Below are positions 46,114 to 54,802 of a stretch of DNA of 64,000 nucleotides, piece after piece (the stretch's first letter is position 1; each line of letters starts with the position of its first letter). The position numbers were made by a program, and so were the translations under genes. The notes below the pieces were generated by a model, which made no database searches, had not been told where the DNA came from, and saw only the letters and a program-made list of their open reading frames with translations. The DNA is from Hirschia baltica ATCC 49814 (GTDB lineage: Bacteria; Pseudomonadota; Alphaproteobacteria; Caulobacterales; Hyphomonadaceae), in assembly GCF_000023785.1 (NCBI RefSeq), contig NC_012982.1, positions 1,240,001 to 1,304,000 on the forward strand, in the 5' to 3' direction.

Positions 46114-46526
46114 GATTCTGCTACCGTTTTTCAAATAATACACTTAAGGTTGTATTACTGTGTTCAATAGCTGCACTATGACCAATTCAAATATCAATTC
46201 AAGGCTTGGTAAACATTAAAAACATTCACCTGAGAATGAGGTGGATGTCAAAACGTATACGCGTTGTAGATGAATGCGGGCAGGGATGTAGATATTTCAG
46301 GTTGATGAAAAATATGTGTGGTCTTGGTGTTCTGACTTTTGCTGGGCTTAAAGTTGCAGACTGCAAATATAGAGTTGCACACAATAAGTTTACTTGATCA
46401 CGCCAGGCAGAGTTTGTTCTGGAGGTGTTGGATTGTACAATATATCGTCACAAGGTTATCACAATTTCATTGTGTTATTGTGGTAAAGCGATTAGCTCGT
46501 TAATGTCGTTATAGAGGGTGTAGAAT
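46114..46526. other. Gap upstream of the DoxX-like gene
   Basis: About 380-410 bases between two divergent genes. A 63-codon frame at 46206-46397 has no ribosome binding site, family resemblance or sensible composition, so I do not call it. Promoters for both neighbours must lie here. Confidence 0.45.
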
Positions 46527-46964
46527 ATGCGCGGTGTAAGATCTTTTCTGGGATGGGTTTTAGCGCTGGGGCTTATAATTGTGCTCGCATTTTCTCTGGA
46601 CGCTAAATTATTCGACGATCCTGAACAAGCAAATGTTGTTTATTCTACATTAGCAGAAAAAACAGGTTTAGCATTGTTTGAGCCAACCGGACGATATGTC
46701 ATGGGGATGCTTGAGGGATTTGCTGCTCTTATGCTGGTTTTGCCATTTACGCGCCGTTTTGGGGCTTTTTTGACGCTTGTTATCTCGGGCGCACTGGTTG
46801 GCGCACATTTATCACCCTATCTTGGGCAGGAAATTCCAATTGCGCTTGGAAGTGAAAAATTAGACGGTGCGAGCCATTTTTATCTCATGATCGCGCTCGT
46901 AACTGCATCAGGTTTGCTGATGTTTATTCACCCAGGGCGCAAGCGACGCAGAACTTTTAATTAA
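46527..46964 (+). CDS. DoxX-like small membrane protein
   Basis: The 145-residue product has four predicted membrane helices (residues about 7-24, 56-75, 77-95 and 117-133) with the KTGLALFEPTGRYVMGMLEG turn after the first helix, and resembles the DoxX/DoxD-like family of small quinone-associated membrane proteins. This is a moderate-confidence family guess and no biochemical role is claimed. It ends with a short basic tail (PGRKRRRTF). Confidence 0.6.
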   Translation: MRGVRSFLGWVLALGLIIVLAFSLDAKLFDDPEQANVVYSTLAEKTGLALFEPTGRYVMGMLEGFAALMLVLPFTRRFGAFLTLVISGALVGAHLSPYLGQEIPIALGSEKLDGASHFYLMIALVTASGLLMFIHPGRKRRRTFN

Positions 46965-47073
46965 GAGAGTCTAATCAAATAAAAGTGGAACATATGCATT
47001 TTTTTGCAATGTGATGACTTTTGGTTAACTGATTAAAGTCCAATATCGCGGCTAAGAATCGCGAGGCATAGTC

Positions 47074-48270
47074 ATGGCCGATGGCCTAAATCAGCAAGTT
47101 GAAACACAGCAAGATTTTCGATCTCGCCGCATGTTGTTGCGACGATTGACCGATGTTGTCGCGCTTCCTGATTCTGCGTCCAGTTCTCAAGATCGAGCGA
47201 TAGCCGGTGATTTATTGCTGGAGATGCTGATAGATGCCGACGAAAACGAACGTGCTGTATGTGCGAAACGTCTGGTTGGGATGTCTCAGGCACCGCGTCG
47301 TGTTTTACGCTATTTAGGGCAGGATGTCGCATCGGTTTCAAGCCAATTGCTTGAGGAATCGGCAGCATTTGATCAATCTGATCTTGTCTCTATTGTCGTA
47401 AGTGGGGCAGCCCATCATCGCCGCGCAATAGCCGCCCGCAAGGATGTTGGGTCTTGCTTGAGTGATGCAATATCTCAGAGTCGGGACACAGAAGCAATTG
47501 CGCGATTATTGATGAATGACAAAGCGATTGTATCTGAATTATCTATAGATCGCTTAGTCTCTTTGAGTCGCAATATCGAGAGGCTAGGGCCATTATTGCT
47601 GCGTCGACCTGAATTACGGCCTGCGCATGCGCTTGTTTTGTTTTGGTGGTCGGATCAGGCAACCCGTCGTCTGATACTTCAACGCTTTTCTGCTGAACGC
47701 TCTGTTTTGATAGATATGTGTTCAGATATTTTTGCGCACGCAGCCAAAGATAATTGGTCTGATCCTGTGGTAAGAAAAGGTTTGCAGGTAATTGAACGCC
47801 GTCAGAGAAATCGCGCGGCGATAGAGAAAAGTCCATTTTCAAGTCTAGAAGATGCGATCGCGCATATGCTCAAGTCTGGATATCAAGCAAAAACCATCGA
47901 CGAAATTTCATATCTATGTGGCATCAAGCCCATGACCGGACAGAAAATTATTTCCGATGAGGGCGGTGAAGGTATTGCGGTTTTGGCCAAAGCTGTTGGG
48001 CTGAAAAGACAATATTTCAAAGCATTCTGGGCAGCGCTTGGGCGTCCTATTAGTCGCAAAGATGCACCTGTCGAGCATTTTGAATATGTCCTTGAAATAT
48101 ATGAGATGATGGCCGTTGCCAAAGCCCAAACAGTGCTGCGGTATTGGAATTGGTCGCTGAGTTCTGCCTATTCTCCGGAGGTGTTGGACGACAACAATAA
48201 TGAAGTTGAAGCTGATACAGAGAAATATGGACCTGCTTCGCGTGCCAGCCGGTTAGTATTTGGTCGTTAA
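47074..48270 (+). CDS. DUF2336 protein
   Basis: The 398-residue soluble protein is mostly helical and fits DUF2336, an alphaproteobacterial family with HEAT-like repeats, e.g. SRRMLLRRLTDVVALPD, LEESAAFDQSDLVSIVVSG, HHRRAIAARKDVGSCLSDA and LLMNDKAIVSELSIDRLVSLS. No catalytic motif is visible; a scaffold or adaptor role is plausible but not shown. GAGG precedes ATG 47074. It is a single-gene unit before the Mrp operon. Confidence 0.85.
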   Translation: MADGLNQQVETQQDFRSRRMLLRRLTDVVALPDSASSSQDRAIAGDLLLEMLIDADENERAVCAKRLVGMSQAPRRVLRYLGQDVASVSSQLLEESAAFDQSDLVSIVVSGAAHHRRAIAARKDVGSCLSDAISQSRDTEAIARLLMNDKAIVSELSIDRLVSLSRNIERLGPLLLRRPELRPAHALVLFWWSDQATRRLILQRFSAERSVLIDMCSDIFAHAAKDNWSDPVVRKGLQVIERRQRNRAAIEKSPFSSLEDAIAHMLKSGYQAKTIDEISYLCGIKPMTGQKIISDEGGEGIAVLAKAVGLKRQYFKAFWAALGRPISRKDAPVEHFEYVLEIYEMMAVAKAQTVLRYWNWSLSSAYSPEVLDDNNNEVEADTEKYGPASRASRLVFGR

Positions 48271-48407
48271 TTCAAGATCTAACAATAATTTGACCGATCA
48301 GGACTGGTCAAAATGCTATCTTCTCGATAACTAATTCCTAACTTCAATAGCGGGGCTGTTGAATCCAAAAGCGATTCTCATAGCTACCCATAAATTTTAC
48401 GGGTCTG

Positions 48408-48887
48408 ATGACTTATTTAGTGGGCTTAATTGTCGGTATTTCAATCTTCTGGTTTGGACTATCGGGTCATTTTGATTTTCCAATTCTCCACATGGGGATT
48501 GGTTCTATTGTTTTTGTCATTTGGTTTTGTCACCGATTAAAAATTCTCGACGTTGAAGCATCTCCATATATGTTGATGCCGCGTGCGCTTGGATATTGGG
48601 TGTGGCTTGGCGGCGAAATTATCAAAGCCAATATGGTTGTCTTAAAAGCTGCGCTTCGCGTGACACCTGATATTGAGCCAGCGATGGCTCGCGTGAAAAC
48701 AAGCTGTAAATCAGATTTGGCAAAAGTGACTTTCGCCAACTCGATAACATTGACGCCGGGAACAGTGACAATTGATCTTGAGGGAGATGAATTGATTGTT
48801 CATGGCCTTTACGCTGCTGATGTTGCGCCTGGCTCTTTTGATGAGATGGATCGTCGTACCTCAGAAGCTATAGACGGAAAGAGATAG
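48408..48887 (+). CDS. mnhE: Mrp antiporter subunit E
   Basis: First gene of the Mrp operon. The 159-residue protein has two to three N-terminal membrane helices and the MnhE core RALGYWVWLGGEIIKANMVV, then a soluble tail with SITLTPGTVTIDLEGDELIVHGL. MrpE is needed for assembly of the multi-subunit antiporter that exchanges Na+ (or another cation) for H+. The start has a weak ribosome binding site. It is followed four bases later by subunit F. Confidence 0.92.
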   Translation: MTYLVGLIVGISIFWFGLSGHFDFPILHMGIGSIVFVIWFCHRLKILDVEASPYMLMPRALGYWVWLGGEIIKANMVVLKAALRVTPDIEPAMARVKTSCKSDLAKVTFANSITLTPGTVTIDLEGDELIVHGLYAADVAPGSFDEMDRRTSEAIDGKR

Positions 48888-48890
48888 AAT

Positions 48891-49205
48891 ATGCTCGTTG
48901 CTGCTACCCTTGCCGTTATTGCGGCGATGGCGCTTTTGCTTGCGCGCGCCATCATGGGACCGACATTGTATGACCGCGTTCTTGCGGTAAACTCTTTTGG
49001 GACCAAAACTGTTTTGTTGTTGGGATTGCTTGGTTTTGTGACCAAACGGCCCGATTTCCTCGATATCGCTTTGCTTTATGCAATGATCAATTTTGTGGGA
49101 ACAATCGCAATTTTGAAATTCTTCCGTTATCGCTCATTTGGTGTGCCTCTTGTTGCTAAGAAGCCTGATGGTTCCGTACAGATCGGAGAAGCGCACAATG
49201 ATTGA
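48891..49205 (+). CDS. mnhF: Mrp antiporter subunit F
   Basis: The 104-residue protein has three membrane helices with the family sequence ARAIMGPTLYDRVLAVNSFGTK after the first, and LDIALLYAMINFVGTIAILKF. MrpF is an essential small subunit of the antiporter membrane arm. It overlaps subunit G by eight bases, so translation is coupled. Confidence 0.92.
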   Translation: MLVAATLAVIAAMALLLARAIMGPTLYDRVLAVNSFGTKTVLLLGLLGFVTKRPDFLDIALLYAMINFVGTIAILKFFRYRSFGVPLVAKKPDGSVQIGEAHND

Positions 49206-49602
49206 TTTTTCCACTCTGTTTTCGCCTGAAAATCTCGAAACTGCCCGCATTACTCTTGGGAGCGCATTGACGCTGGCTGGTGCTGTATTTTCAGCGGCTG
49301 GATCTATTGGTGTTATTCGTTTCCCTGATTTCTACACACGTATGCACGCTGCGTCGGTTACGGATACACTTGGTGCATCTTTGGTATTGATCGGGTTAAT
49401 GCTGATCGGTGGTTGGTCTTTGGTGACGTTCAAACTGCTCTGCATCTGGGTGTTCTTCATGTTCACCAGCCCGACATCATCTAATGCTGCTGCAAATGGC
49501 GCGCTTAGAGCAGGGCTTGAGCCTTTCCTTGGCAAATGGACAGGACAAAAAGTGACCGTCAAAGGCCAAGAGGCTTTAAAAGTGCAAGAGGAAAAGGAGT
49601 AA
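49198..49602 (+). CDS. mnhG: Mrp antiporter subunit G
   Basis: The 134-residue protein has three membrane helices and the MnhG signature SAAGSIGVIRFPDFYTRMHA followed by ASVTDTLGASLVLIGL. The frame opens upstream in mnhF, but ATG 49198 overlaps the mnhF stop and gives the family N-terminus (MIDFSTLFSPENLETARI). A charged C-terminal tail (about 20 residues) precedes the fused subunit B gene. Confidence 0.92.
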   Translation: MIDFSTLFSPENLETARITLGSALTLAGAVFSAAGSIGVIRFPDFYTRMHAASVTDTLGASLVLIGLMLIGGWSLVTFKLLCIWVFFMFTSPTSSNAAANGALRAGLEPFLGKWTGQKVTVKGQEALKVQEEKE

Positions 49603-49606
49603 AAAA

Positions 49607-50674
49607 ATGGAAGCTCATTTTAGTCCATCCGTCCTCATCGCAAATATCGTCCTTATGGGCATGCTCGGCGTGATCACGATCGCGATTATTCGTATGCGTA
49701 GCCTGTTTGCCATTGTTATGCTGAGTGGTGTGTATTCGCTTGTGTCTGCGGCTTGGTTTCAAGCTATGGATGCGGTTGATGTGTCTTTTACTGAGGCTGC
49801 GGTTGGGGCGGGTGTTTCAACCACTTTAATCCTTGCCGCAATGTTGTTGACTGTTCGAACAGCTAAGCCGTCTAAGCCGATTTCTAAGCGTTGGGGGCCA
49901 CTTGTTGTGGTCATCGCAACAGGTGCTGTATTGCTGTATGCATCCACAGATTTGCCGTCATTCGGGGCAGCAGATTCACCAGCTAATAGTCATGTCGGAA
50001 AAGCCTATATTGATGAAACACCGCATGATGTGGGGACGCCAAACATTGTGACAGCTGTTTTGGCCTCTTATCGTGGATTTGATACATTTGGTGAAACCGT
50101 CGTTGTATTCGCTGCCGGTGTTGCTGTGATCCTGCTCATTGGATTTGGAGAACGTGCGCGGGCTGCTTCTGACTGGCGCGGTAAAGATGAGGAGCAGGGG
50201 GAGAATTTTAGTGATGATAGTCACTTGATTTTGCGGGTTGTTTCAAAATTCCTAATCCCTCTCATCGCAATTTTTGCATTCTATGTGCATTTCCATGGTG
50301 AATACTCACCTGGAGGTGGGTTTCAGGCCGGTGTGATCTTCGCTGTTGCTGTGATGCTATATGCCATGATTTTTGGTCTGCGGGCGGCAATGAAGGCTTT
50401 CCCACCTGTGTGGGCGCGTGTGGGGGCTGCAATCGGAGTTGCGATTTACGGATTGACTGGCGTTGTCTGTATGATCAATGGCGGCGACTTCCTTGATTAT
50501 GACTACATTTTCGGTCCACCGACTGGCGAAGTGCACGGCCACCATAACTGGCCGCAAATCACTGGTATTATTGGTGTTGAGGTCGGTGTGGTTGTTGCTG
50601 TGGCCTGTGTCATGATTACAGCTTTTTATGCATTTGCGGGCCGCGTGCCTGAGATTCGGGACGAGGACTGGTAA
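49607..50674 (+). CDS. mnhB: Mrp subunit B fused to a DUF4040/MbhD domain
   Basis: The 355-residue protein combines an N-terminal MbhD-like (DUF4040) unit (MRSLFAIVMLSGVYSLVSAA and AAVGAGVSTTLILAAMLL) with a C-terminal MnhB domain (HGEYSPGGGFQAGVIFAVAV). In classical Mrp the DUF4040 unit is the C-terminus of MrpA; here MrpA is absent and that piece is carried by B. A periplasmic loop (about residues 105-140) lies between the two. GGAG precedes ATG 49607, and subunit C follows three bases after the stop. Confidence 0.9.
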   Translation: MEAHFSPSVLIANIVLMGMLGVITIAIIRMRSLFAIVMLSGVYSLVSAAWFQAMDAVDVSFTEAAVGAGVSTTLILAAMLLTVRTAKPSKPISKRWGPLVVVIATGAVLLYASTDLPSFGAADSPANSHVGKAYIDETPHDVGTPNIVTAVLASYRGFDTFGETVVVFAAGVAVILLIGFGERARAASDWRGKDEEQGENFSDDSHLILRVVSKFLIPLIAIFAFYVHFHGEYSPGGGFQAGVIFAVAVMLYAMIFGLRAAMKAFPPVWARVGAAIGVAIYGLTGVVCMINGGDFLDYDYIFGPPTGEVHGHHNWPQITGIIGVEVGVVVAVACVMITAFYAFAGRVPEIRDEDW

Positions 50675-50677
50675 ACC

Positions 50678-51394
50678 ATGCAATTCGTACTGGACCATTA
50701 TAATTATTGGGTCATCATTCTGCTGATGATGGGTGGCCTATATATTCTATTTGAGAGCCAAAACCTGATTAAACGTCTGGTTGGGCTGTCTATCTTTCAA
50801 ACCTCTGTGATCGTGTTTTATGTAACATTGGGTAAAGTGGCGAGTGGGACGGCTCCTATTTATGTAGATACGGGCGATCATGGCGGAGGACATGGTGATG
50901 AAACCAACCATGGCGCTACTGGCGCTGGCCATGCGATTGATACACATGCTGGCGCAGATGCGACAGGACATGATAATCCTGCGACTGATCTAACACATGG
51001 TGTTGAAGAACATATTGCAGATGCGCAGGTAACTGATGACCATGGCGTGGTGACGTCTGATGTGGCTGAGGCTGCTGACTCTGTAAAAGAACATGCAGCA
51101 GACGCAGGACATGGATTATCTGATGCTGCACACAGCGCAATTGACGCTGTTGCTCCGCACACTGTTGATGCTGGTGCGCACGGTGTTGACGTCGCGCATC
51201 CTGTTGCTGAAGTGATTTATTCAAACCCGCTGCCACACGTGCTGATGCTGACTGCTATTGTTGTCGGTGTCGCAACATTGTCTGTGGGGCTGGCTTTGGT
51301 TGTTCGCATTCGCGAAGCTTACGGAACAATTGAAATGGACGATGTGAATTCTGCCGATTTGGAAGATGGAACACGCGAAGGTGAGAAGGCATGA
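50678..51394 (+). CDS. mnhC: Mrp subunit C with a histidine-rich insertion
   Basis: Subunit C resembles NuoK and normally has about 115 residues and three membrane helices. Here it has 238: helix 1 at about 11-26, helix 2 at about 36-52, then roughly 114 inserted residues (about 65-178; bases 50870-51211) rich in Ala, Asp, Gly and containing 15 histidines, then the normal third helix (PLPHVLMLTAIVVGVATLSV) and an acidic tail. The positive charges after helix 1 put the insertion in the periplasm. It could bind metal ions or buffer protons; that is inference. Stop overlaps subunit D (ATGA). Confidence 0.9.
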   Translation: MQFVLDHYNYWVIILLMMGGLYILFESQNLIKRLVGLSIFQTSVIVFYVTLGKVASGTAPIYVDTGDHGGGHGDETNHGATGAGHAIDTHAGADATGHDNPATDLTHGVEEHIADAQVTDDHGVVTSDVAEAADSVKEHAADAGHGLSDAAHSAIDAVAPHTVDAGAHGVDVAHPVAEVIYSNPLPHVLMLTAIVVGVATLSVGLALVVRIREAYGTIEMDDVNSADLEDGTREGEKA

Positions 51395-52926
51395 ATATGT
51401 TTGCTAACTTCCACCTCGCACCAGAGGCGCTGACTCATCACGCGCCGGTTTTGCTTGTGCTTGTTCCATTTCTCATGGCAACAGCGACAGTATTTGCTCC
51501 CAATGGTCGATTTGCATGGGGCATGGCGCTATTAACGTCAGCTTTTACTGTGTGGATGGCGTGGGCGCTTGGCGCTGATGTCGCGCGTGAAGGCGTTGTT
51601 TCCTATCATATGGGGGGCTGGGCACCTCCGCTTGGAATTGAATTTCGCGTTGATGGCCTCAACACACTTATCGTCATACTGATCTCATTCATGGCGCTTA
51701 TGTCAGCTTTGTTTGCGCAGCCTGCAGTGGCGCGTGAAATTAAGGCTGAAAAACAACCTCTTTTCTATACTGCCTATCAGATTTGTTTGGCGGGTCTTAT
51801 GGGGATGTCTCTCACAGGGGACGCGTTTAACCTGTTTGTTTTCCTAGAGATTTCATCCATTTCAACTTATGTGCTTGTTGCGCTTGGAGCGACACGTGAT
51901 CGCCGCGCTTTAACGGCCGCATTCAATTACCTGATCATGGGGACAATTGGTGCGAGTTTCTTTGTGATCGGTGTTGGCTTTTTATATGCCGCGACTGGTA
52001 CGCTGAATATGGCAGACATAGCCGAGCGTTTGAACGGATTGCATGACTCACGCGTTGTGCAGGCTGGATTTGCTTTCATTATTGTTGGGCTTGGACTTAA
52101 GGCTGCGATGTTCCCATTGCACCAATGGTTGCCAAGTGCATATGCCTACGCGCCTAGCTTTGTGACCGTATTCTTGTCTGCGACTGCAACGAAGGCCGCT
52201 TTCTATGCCTTGGCGAGATTCATCTTCACTGTGTTTGATCCGAGTTGGGATTTTGTCGTTGCGTCGCTGAATTATGTGCTTGCGCCTGCGGCTTGTTTGG
52301 CAATCCTGTTTTGTTCGTTTCAAGCGATTTTCCAATTGGATGTGCGTCGAGTGCTAGCGTATTCTTCGGTTGCACAAGTGGGGTATATGTTGCTTGGGCT
52401 GTCAGTTGGTACAGCAGCGGGACTATCCGCTGGTATGTTCCACCTTGCCAACCACGCTTTGCTGAAAGGCGCGTTGTTTATGGCAGTGGGTGCTGCAGCA
52501 CTTGGGGCTAATGTCTGGAAGGTTTCACACTTTAAAGGGGCGGGTAAAAAAGCGCCGCTGACATTTGCAGCTTTCACAATTGCTGGATTGTCACTCATGG
52601 GTGTGCCCCTAACAGCTGGTTTCTTGTCTAAATGGCGTTTGCTAGAAGCTGTTATGATCAATGATTGGTGGTGGGCTGCACTTGTGATTGGTGCGTCGTC
52701 TTTCCTCGCTTTTTTCTATGTGGGCCGTATCCTTCAGGCTGTTTATTTCATGGAGCCAGATGAAGGTGCGCCAGAAATCAAGGAAGCGCCTTTGGTCATC
52801 CTATTTGCGCTTTGGGTGCTTGCAGGATTGAATATTTTCTTTGGTGTAAACCCGTCCATCCCATTGGGGCTTGCGGAAGCAGGCGCACATGCCGTGCTTG
52901 GTATTGATCTAGGAGGCGTCCAATGA
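51391..52926 (+). CDS. mnhD: Mrp subunit D, first NuoM/N-like copy
   Basis: The 511-residue protein is a full-size proton-translocating subunit with about 14 membrane helices. The conserved glutamate lies in FNLFVFLEISSISTYVLVALG and the lysine of the proton path in LGLKAAMFPLHQWLPSAYAYAP; a second lysine occurs in ATKAAFYALARF. Three such genes in this operon (51391, 52923, 54802) stand for the A- and D-type subunits. Overlaps of four bases on both sides link translation. Confidence 0.93.
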   Translation: MNMFANFHLAPEALTHHAPVLLVLVPFLMATATVFAPNGRFAWGMALLTSAFTVWMAWALGADVAREGVVSYHMGGWAPPLGIEFRVDGLNTLIVILISFMALMSALFAQPAVAREIKAEKQPLFYTAYQICLAGLMGMSLTGDAFNLFVFLEISSISTYVLVALGATRDRRALTAAFNYLIMGTIGASFFVIGVGFLYAATGTLNMADIAERLNGLHDSRVVQAGFAFIIVGLGLKAAMFPLHQWLPSAYAYAPSFVTVFLSATATKAAFYALARFIFTVFDPSWDFVVASLNYVLAPAACLAILFCSFQAIFQLDVRRVLAYSSVAQVGYMLLGLSVGTAAGLSAGMFHLANHALLKGALFMAVGAAALGANVWKVSHFKGAGKKAPLTFAAFTIAGLSLMGVPLTAGFLSKWRLLEAVMINDWWWAALVIGASSFLAFFYVGRILQAVYFMEPDEGAPEIKEAPLVILFALWVLAGLNIFFGVNPSIPLGLAEAGAHAVLGIDLGGVQ

Positions 52927-54431
52927 GCAATGAACTCCTGATCCAGTTTGCGCTGGGTATTCCTTTACTATGTTCTATCGCTGTTTGGGCATTCCGTAGT
53001 GCGCCGGATGTGCGCGAAACTGTGACAATGCTGAGTGCGATTGGCTTATTCATTGTGGCGCTGTCTATCGCGCTGCGCGTTAACAATGGTGAAGTTGTCG
53101 CGTGGGACATGGTGAGTGTCGCTGCGGGCTTCTCATTTGCCTTTGAGGTTGAACCTCTTGGTGCCCTGTTTGGATGTATTGCATCCGGTTTGTGGGGCGT
53201 GAACTCGCTTTACTCTATCGGTTATATGCGCGGCAATAATGAAAAGCATCAGACACGTTTTTACATGTGTTTTGGTGTGGCATTATTTGGGGCTATGGGA
53301 GCGGCATTCTCTGCCAACCTATTCACGCTCTTCATTTTTTATGAAGTCCTGACATTATCCACTTACCCGCTTGTGACGCACAAAGGTGATGCGAATGCAT
53401 TGCGGGGCGGACGCATTTATCTGACAACATTGCTGGGAACATCTGTTGGTTTCTTCCTGCTGGCAATTGTCGGTACTTATGTGGTGACTGGTATGACGCC
53501 GGATGGGTTTGATCCATCCATTGCGACAACTGATTTCACGCAGGGCGGTATTCTTGAAGGGCACGCCTCCAAGCTCGTTGGTTCGGTTATTTTGCTATTG
53601 TTTGTATTTGGTATCGGGAAGGCGGCGATTATGCCGTTTCACTTCTGGCTACCAAATGCGATGGTTGCGCCAACGCCGGTTTCTGCATTGCTTCATGCTG
53701 TGGCGGTTGTGAAGACGGGGGTGTTCGCGGTCTTAAAAATTGCAACTTATATCTTCGGTGCCGACTATTTATCCAATTTGCCCGGTCAAGAGATTGTGCT
53801 TGTGGTGGCGTGTTTCACCATTGTCGTGTCGTCGTTGATTGCGTTGACCAAAGATAACCTAAAGGCGCGGTTGGCTTATTCAACGGTTTCTCAGCTGTCT
53901 TATGTGACCGTCGGGGCGATGTTGGCATCTAGTGCAGCGATGATGGGCGGCGGCTTGCAAATTGCGATGCACGCTGTTGGTAAGATTACTTTGTTTATGT
54001 GTGCGGGTGCAATTTATGTGGCCACTGGCAAGGGTAATATTTCAGAAATGCGTGGCTTGGGCCGTAAAATGCCTGTTGTGTTTACCTGTTTCCTCATTGG
54101 ATCATTGTCCATCATTGGTGTGCCGCCAATGGGGGGGGCTTGGGCAAAATATCAATTGATACTGGGTTCACTTGATGCAGATAAAGCCTATGTGGCTTGG
54201 ACATTGATCGTGTCTTCTATTCTGAATGTGATTTATCTGATTCCGATTTCGATACTTGCGTTAATGCCGCCTAAAGGCTCGGGCGTTCCTGCAGCTTATA
54301 AACGAGAAGGCGGAACGCCGACACTTGCTGTGCTGCCGCCAGCGATAACTGCGTGTTTATGTATTGTGCTGTTCTTCGGCATTAACACAATTTATGACTT
54401 CCTTCTTCCAGTCTTTGGGAGCCGTTCATGA
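52923..54431 (+). CDS. Mrp subunit D-like, second copy
   Basis: The 502-residue protein is a second NuoL/M/N-type channel. It has the family elements LFTLFIFYEVLTLSTYPLVTH (Glu), FGIGKAAIMPFHFWLPNAM (Lys) and HAVAVVKTGVFAVLKIA, the last being the typical NuoL/MrpA-type histidine-lysine segment, so it may take the place of MrpA although it lacks MrpA's C-terminal extensions. It overlaps its neighbours by four bases each. Confidence 0.9.
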   Translation: MSNELLIQFALGIPLLCSIAVWAFRSAPDVRETVTMLSAIGLFIVALSIALRVNNGEVVAWDMVSVAAGFSFAFEVEPLGALFGCIASGLWGVNSLYSIGYMRGNNEKHQTRFYMCFGVALFGAMGAAFSANLFTLFIFYEVLTLSTYPLVTHKGDANALRGGRIYLTTLLGTSVGFFLLAIVGTYVVTGMTPDGFDPSIATTDFTQGGILEGHASKLVGSVILLLFVFGIGKAAIMPFHFWLPNAMVAPTPVSALLHAVAVVKTGVFAVLKIATYIFGADYLSNLPGQEIVLVVACFTIVVSSLIALTKDNLKARLAYSTVSQLSYVTVGAMLASSAAMMGGGLQIAMHAVGKITLFMCAGAIYVATGKGNISEMRGLGRKMPVVFTCFLIGSLSIIGVPPMGGAWAKYQLILGSLDADKAYVAWTLIVSSILNVIYLIPISILALMPPKGSGVPAAYKREGGTPTLAVLPPAITACLCIVLFFGINTIYDFLLPVFGSRS

Positions 54432-54802
54432 GCGATGATATGAACCAGAATAATAGTTCAGACGATGCCACTCCAATGGCCAAACTTTTGTTTGGATGGA
54501 CACAAGCTAAATCCACACCGATCATATTTTTGATTGTATTGGTTGTTATTTCGCTTGGGCTTTTTGCTGCTGATTTCGTCTTAGCTGCCAAACATATGAA
54601 ACATGCTTATAAGCCCGTCGCATTCTCTGAAATGCCGATGTTTTATGGTTTGTATGGGTTTGCAGCCTTTGCTTTTGTTGTTGGATGTGGGTGGCCTTTG
54701 GCCAAACTGCTGCGCAAAGATGAAAACTATTATGGTGACCTCGAGGGCCTTGATGCTGACGAGGGTGATGCGACCTCCAAGTCTAAAGTGGAGGGCGAAT
54801 AA
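54428..54802 (+). CDS. Small membrane protein within the Mrp operon
   Basis: The 124-residue protein has two membrane helices (about residues 33-53 and 72-95) with a basic loop (AAKHMKHAYK) between them and an acidic tail (EGLDADEGDATSKSKVEGE). It has the place of an accessory subunit: it overlaps the second D gene by four bases and the third by one (TAATG). I do not recognise a named family, but its fixed position suggests it belongs to the complex. Confidence 0.75.
   Translation: MSDDMNQNNSSDDATPMAKLLFGWTQAKSTPIIFLIVLVVISLGLFAADFVLAAKHMKHAYKPVAFSEMPMFYGLYGFAAFAFVVGCGWPLAKLLRKDENYYGDLEGLDADEGDATSKSKVEGE

Noticed and set aside
46206-46397. 63-codon reading frame upstream of the DoxX-like gene
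   Set aside because: Composition and context look non-coding, with no ribosome binding site.
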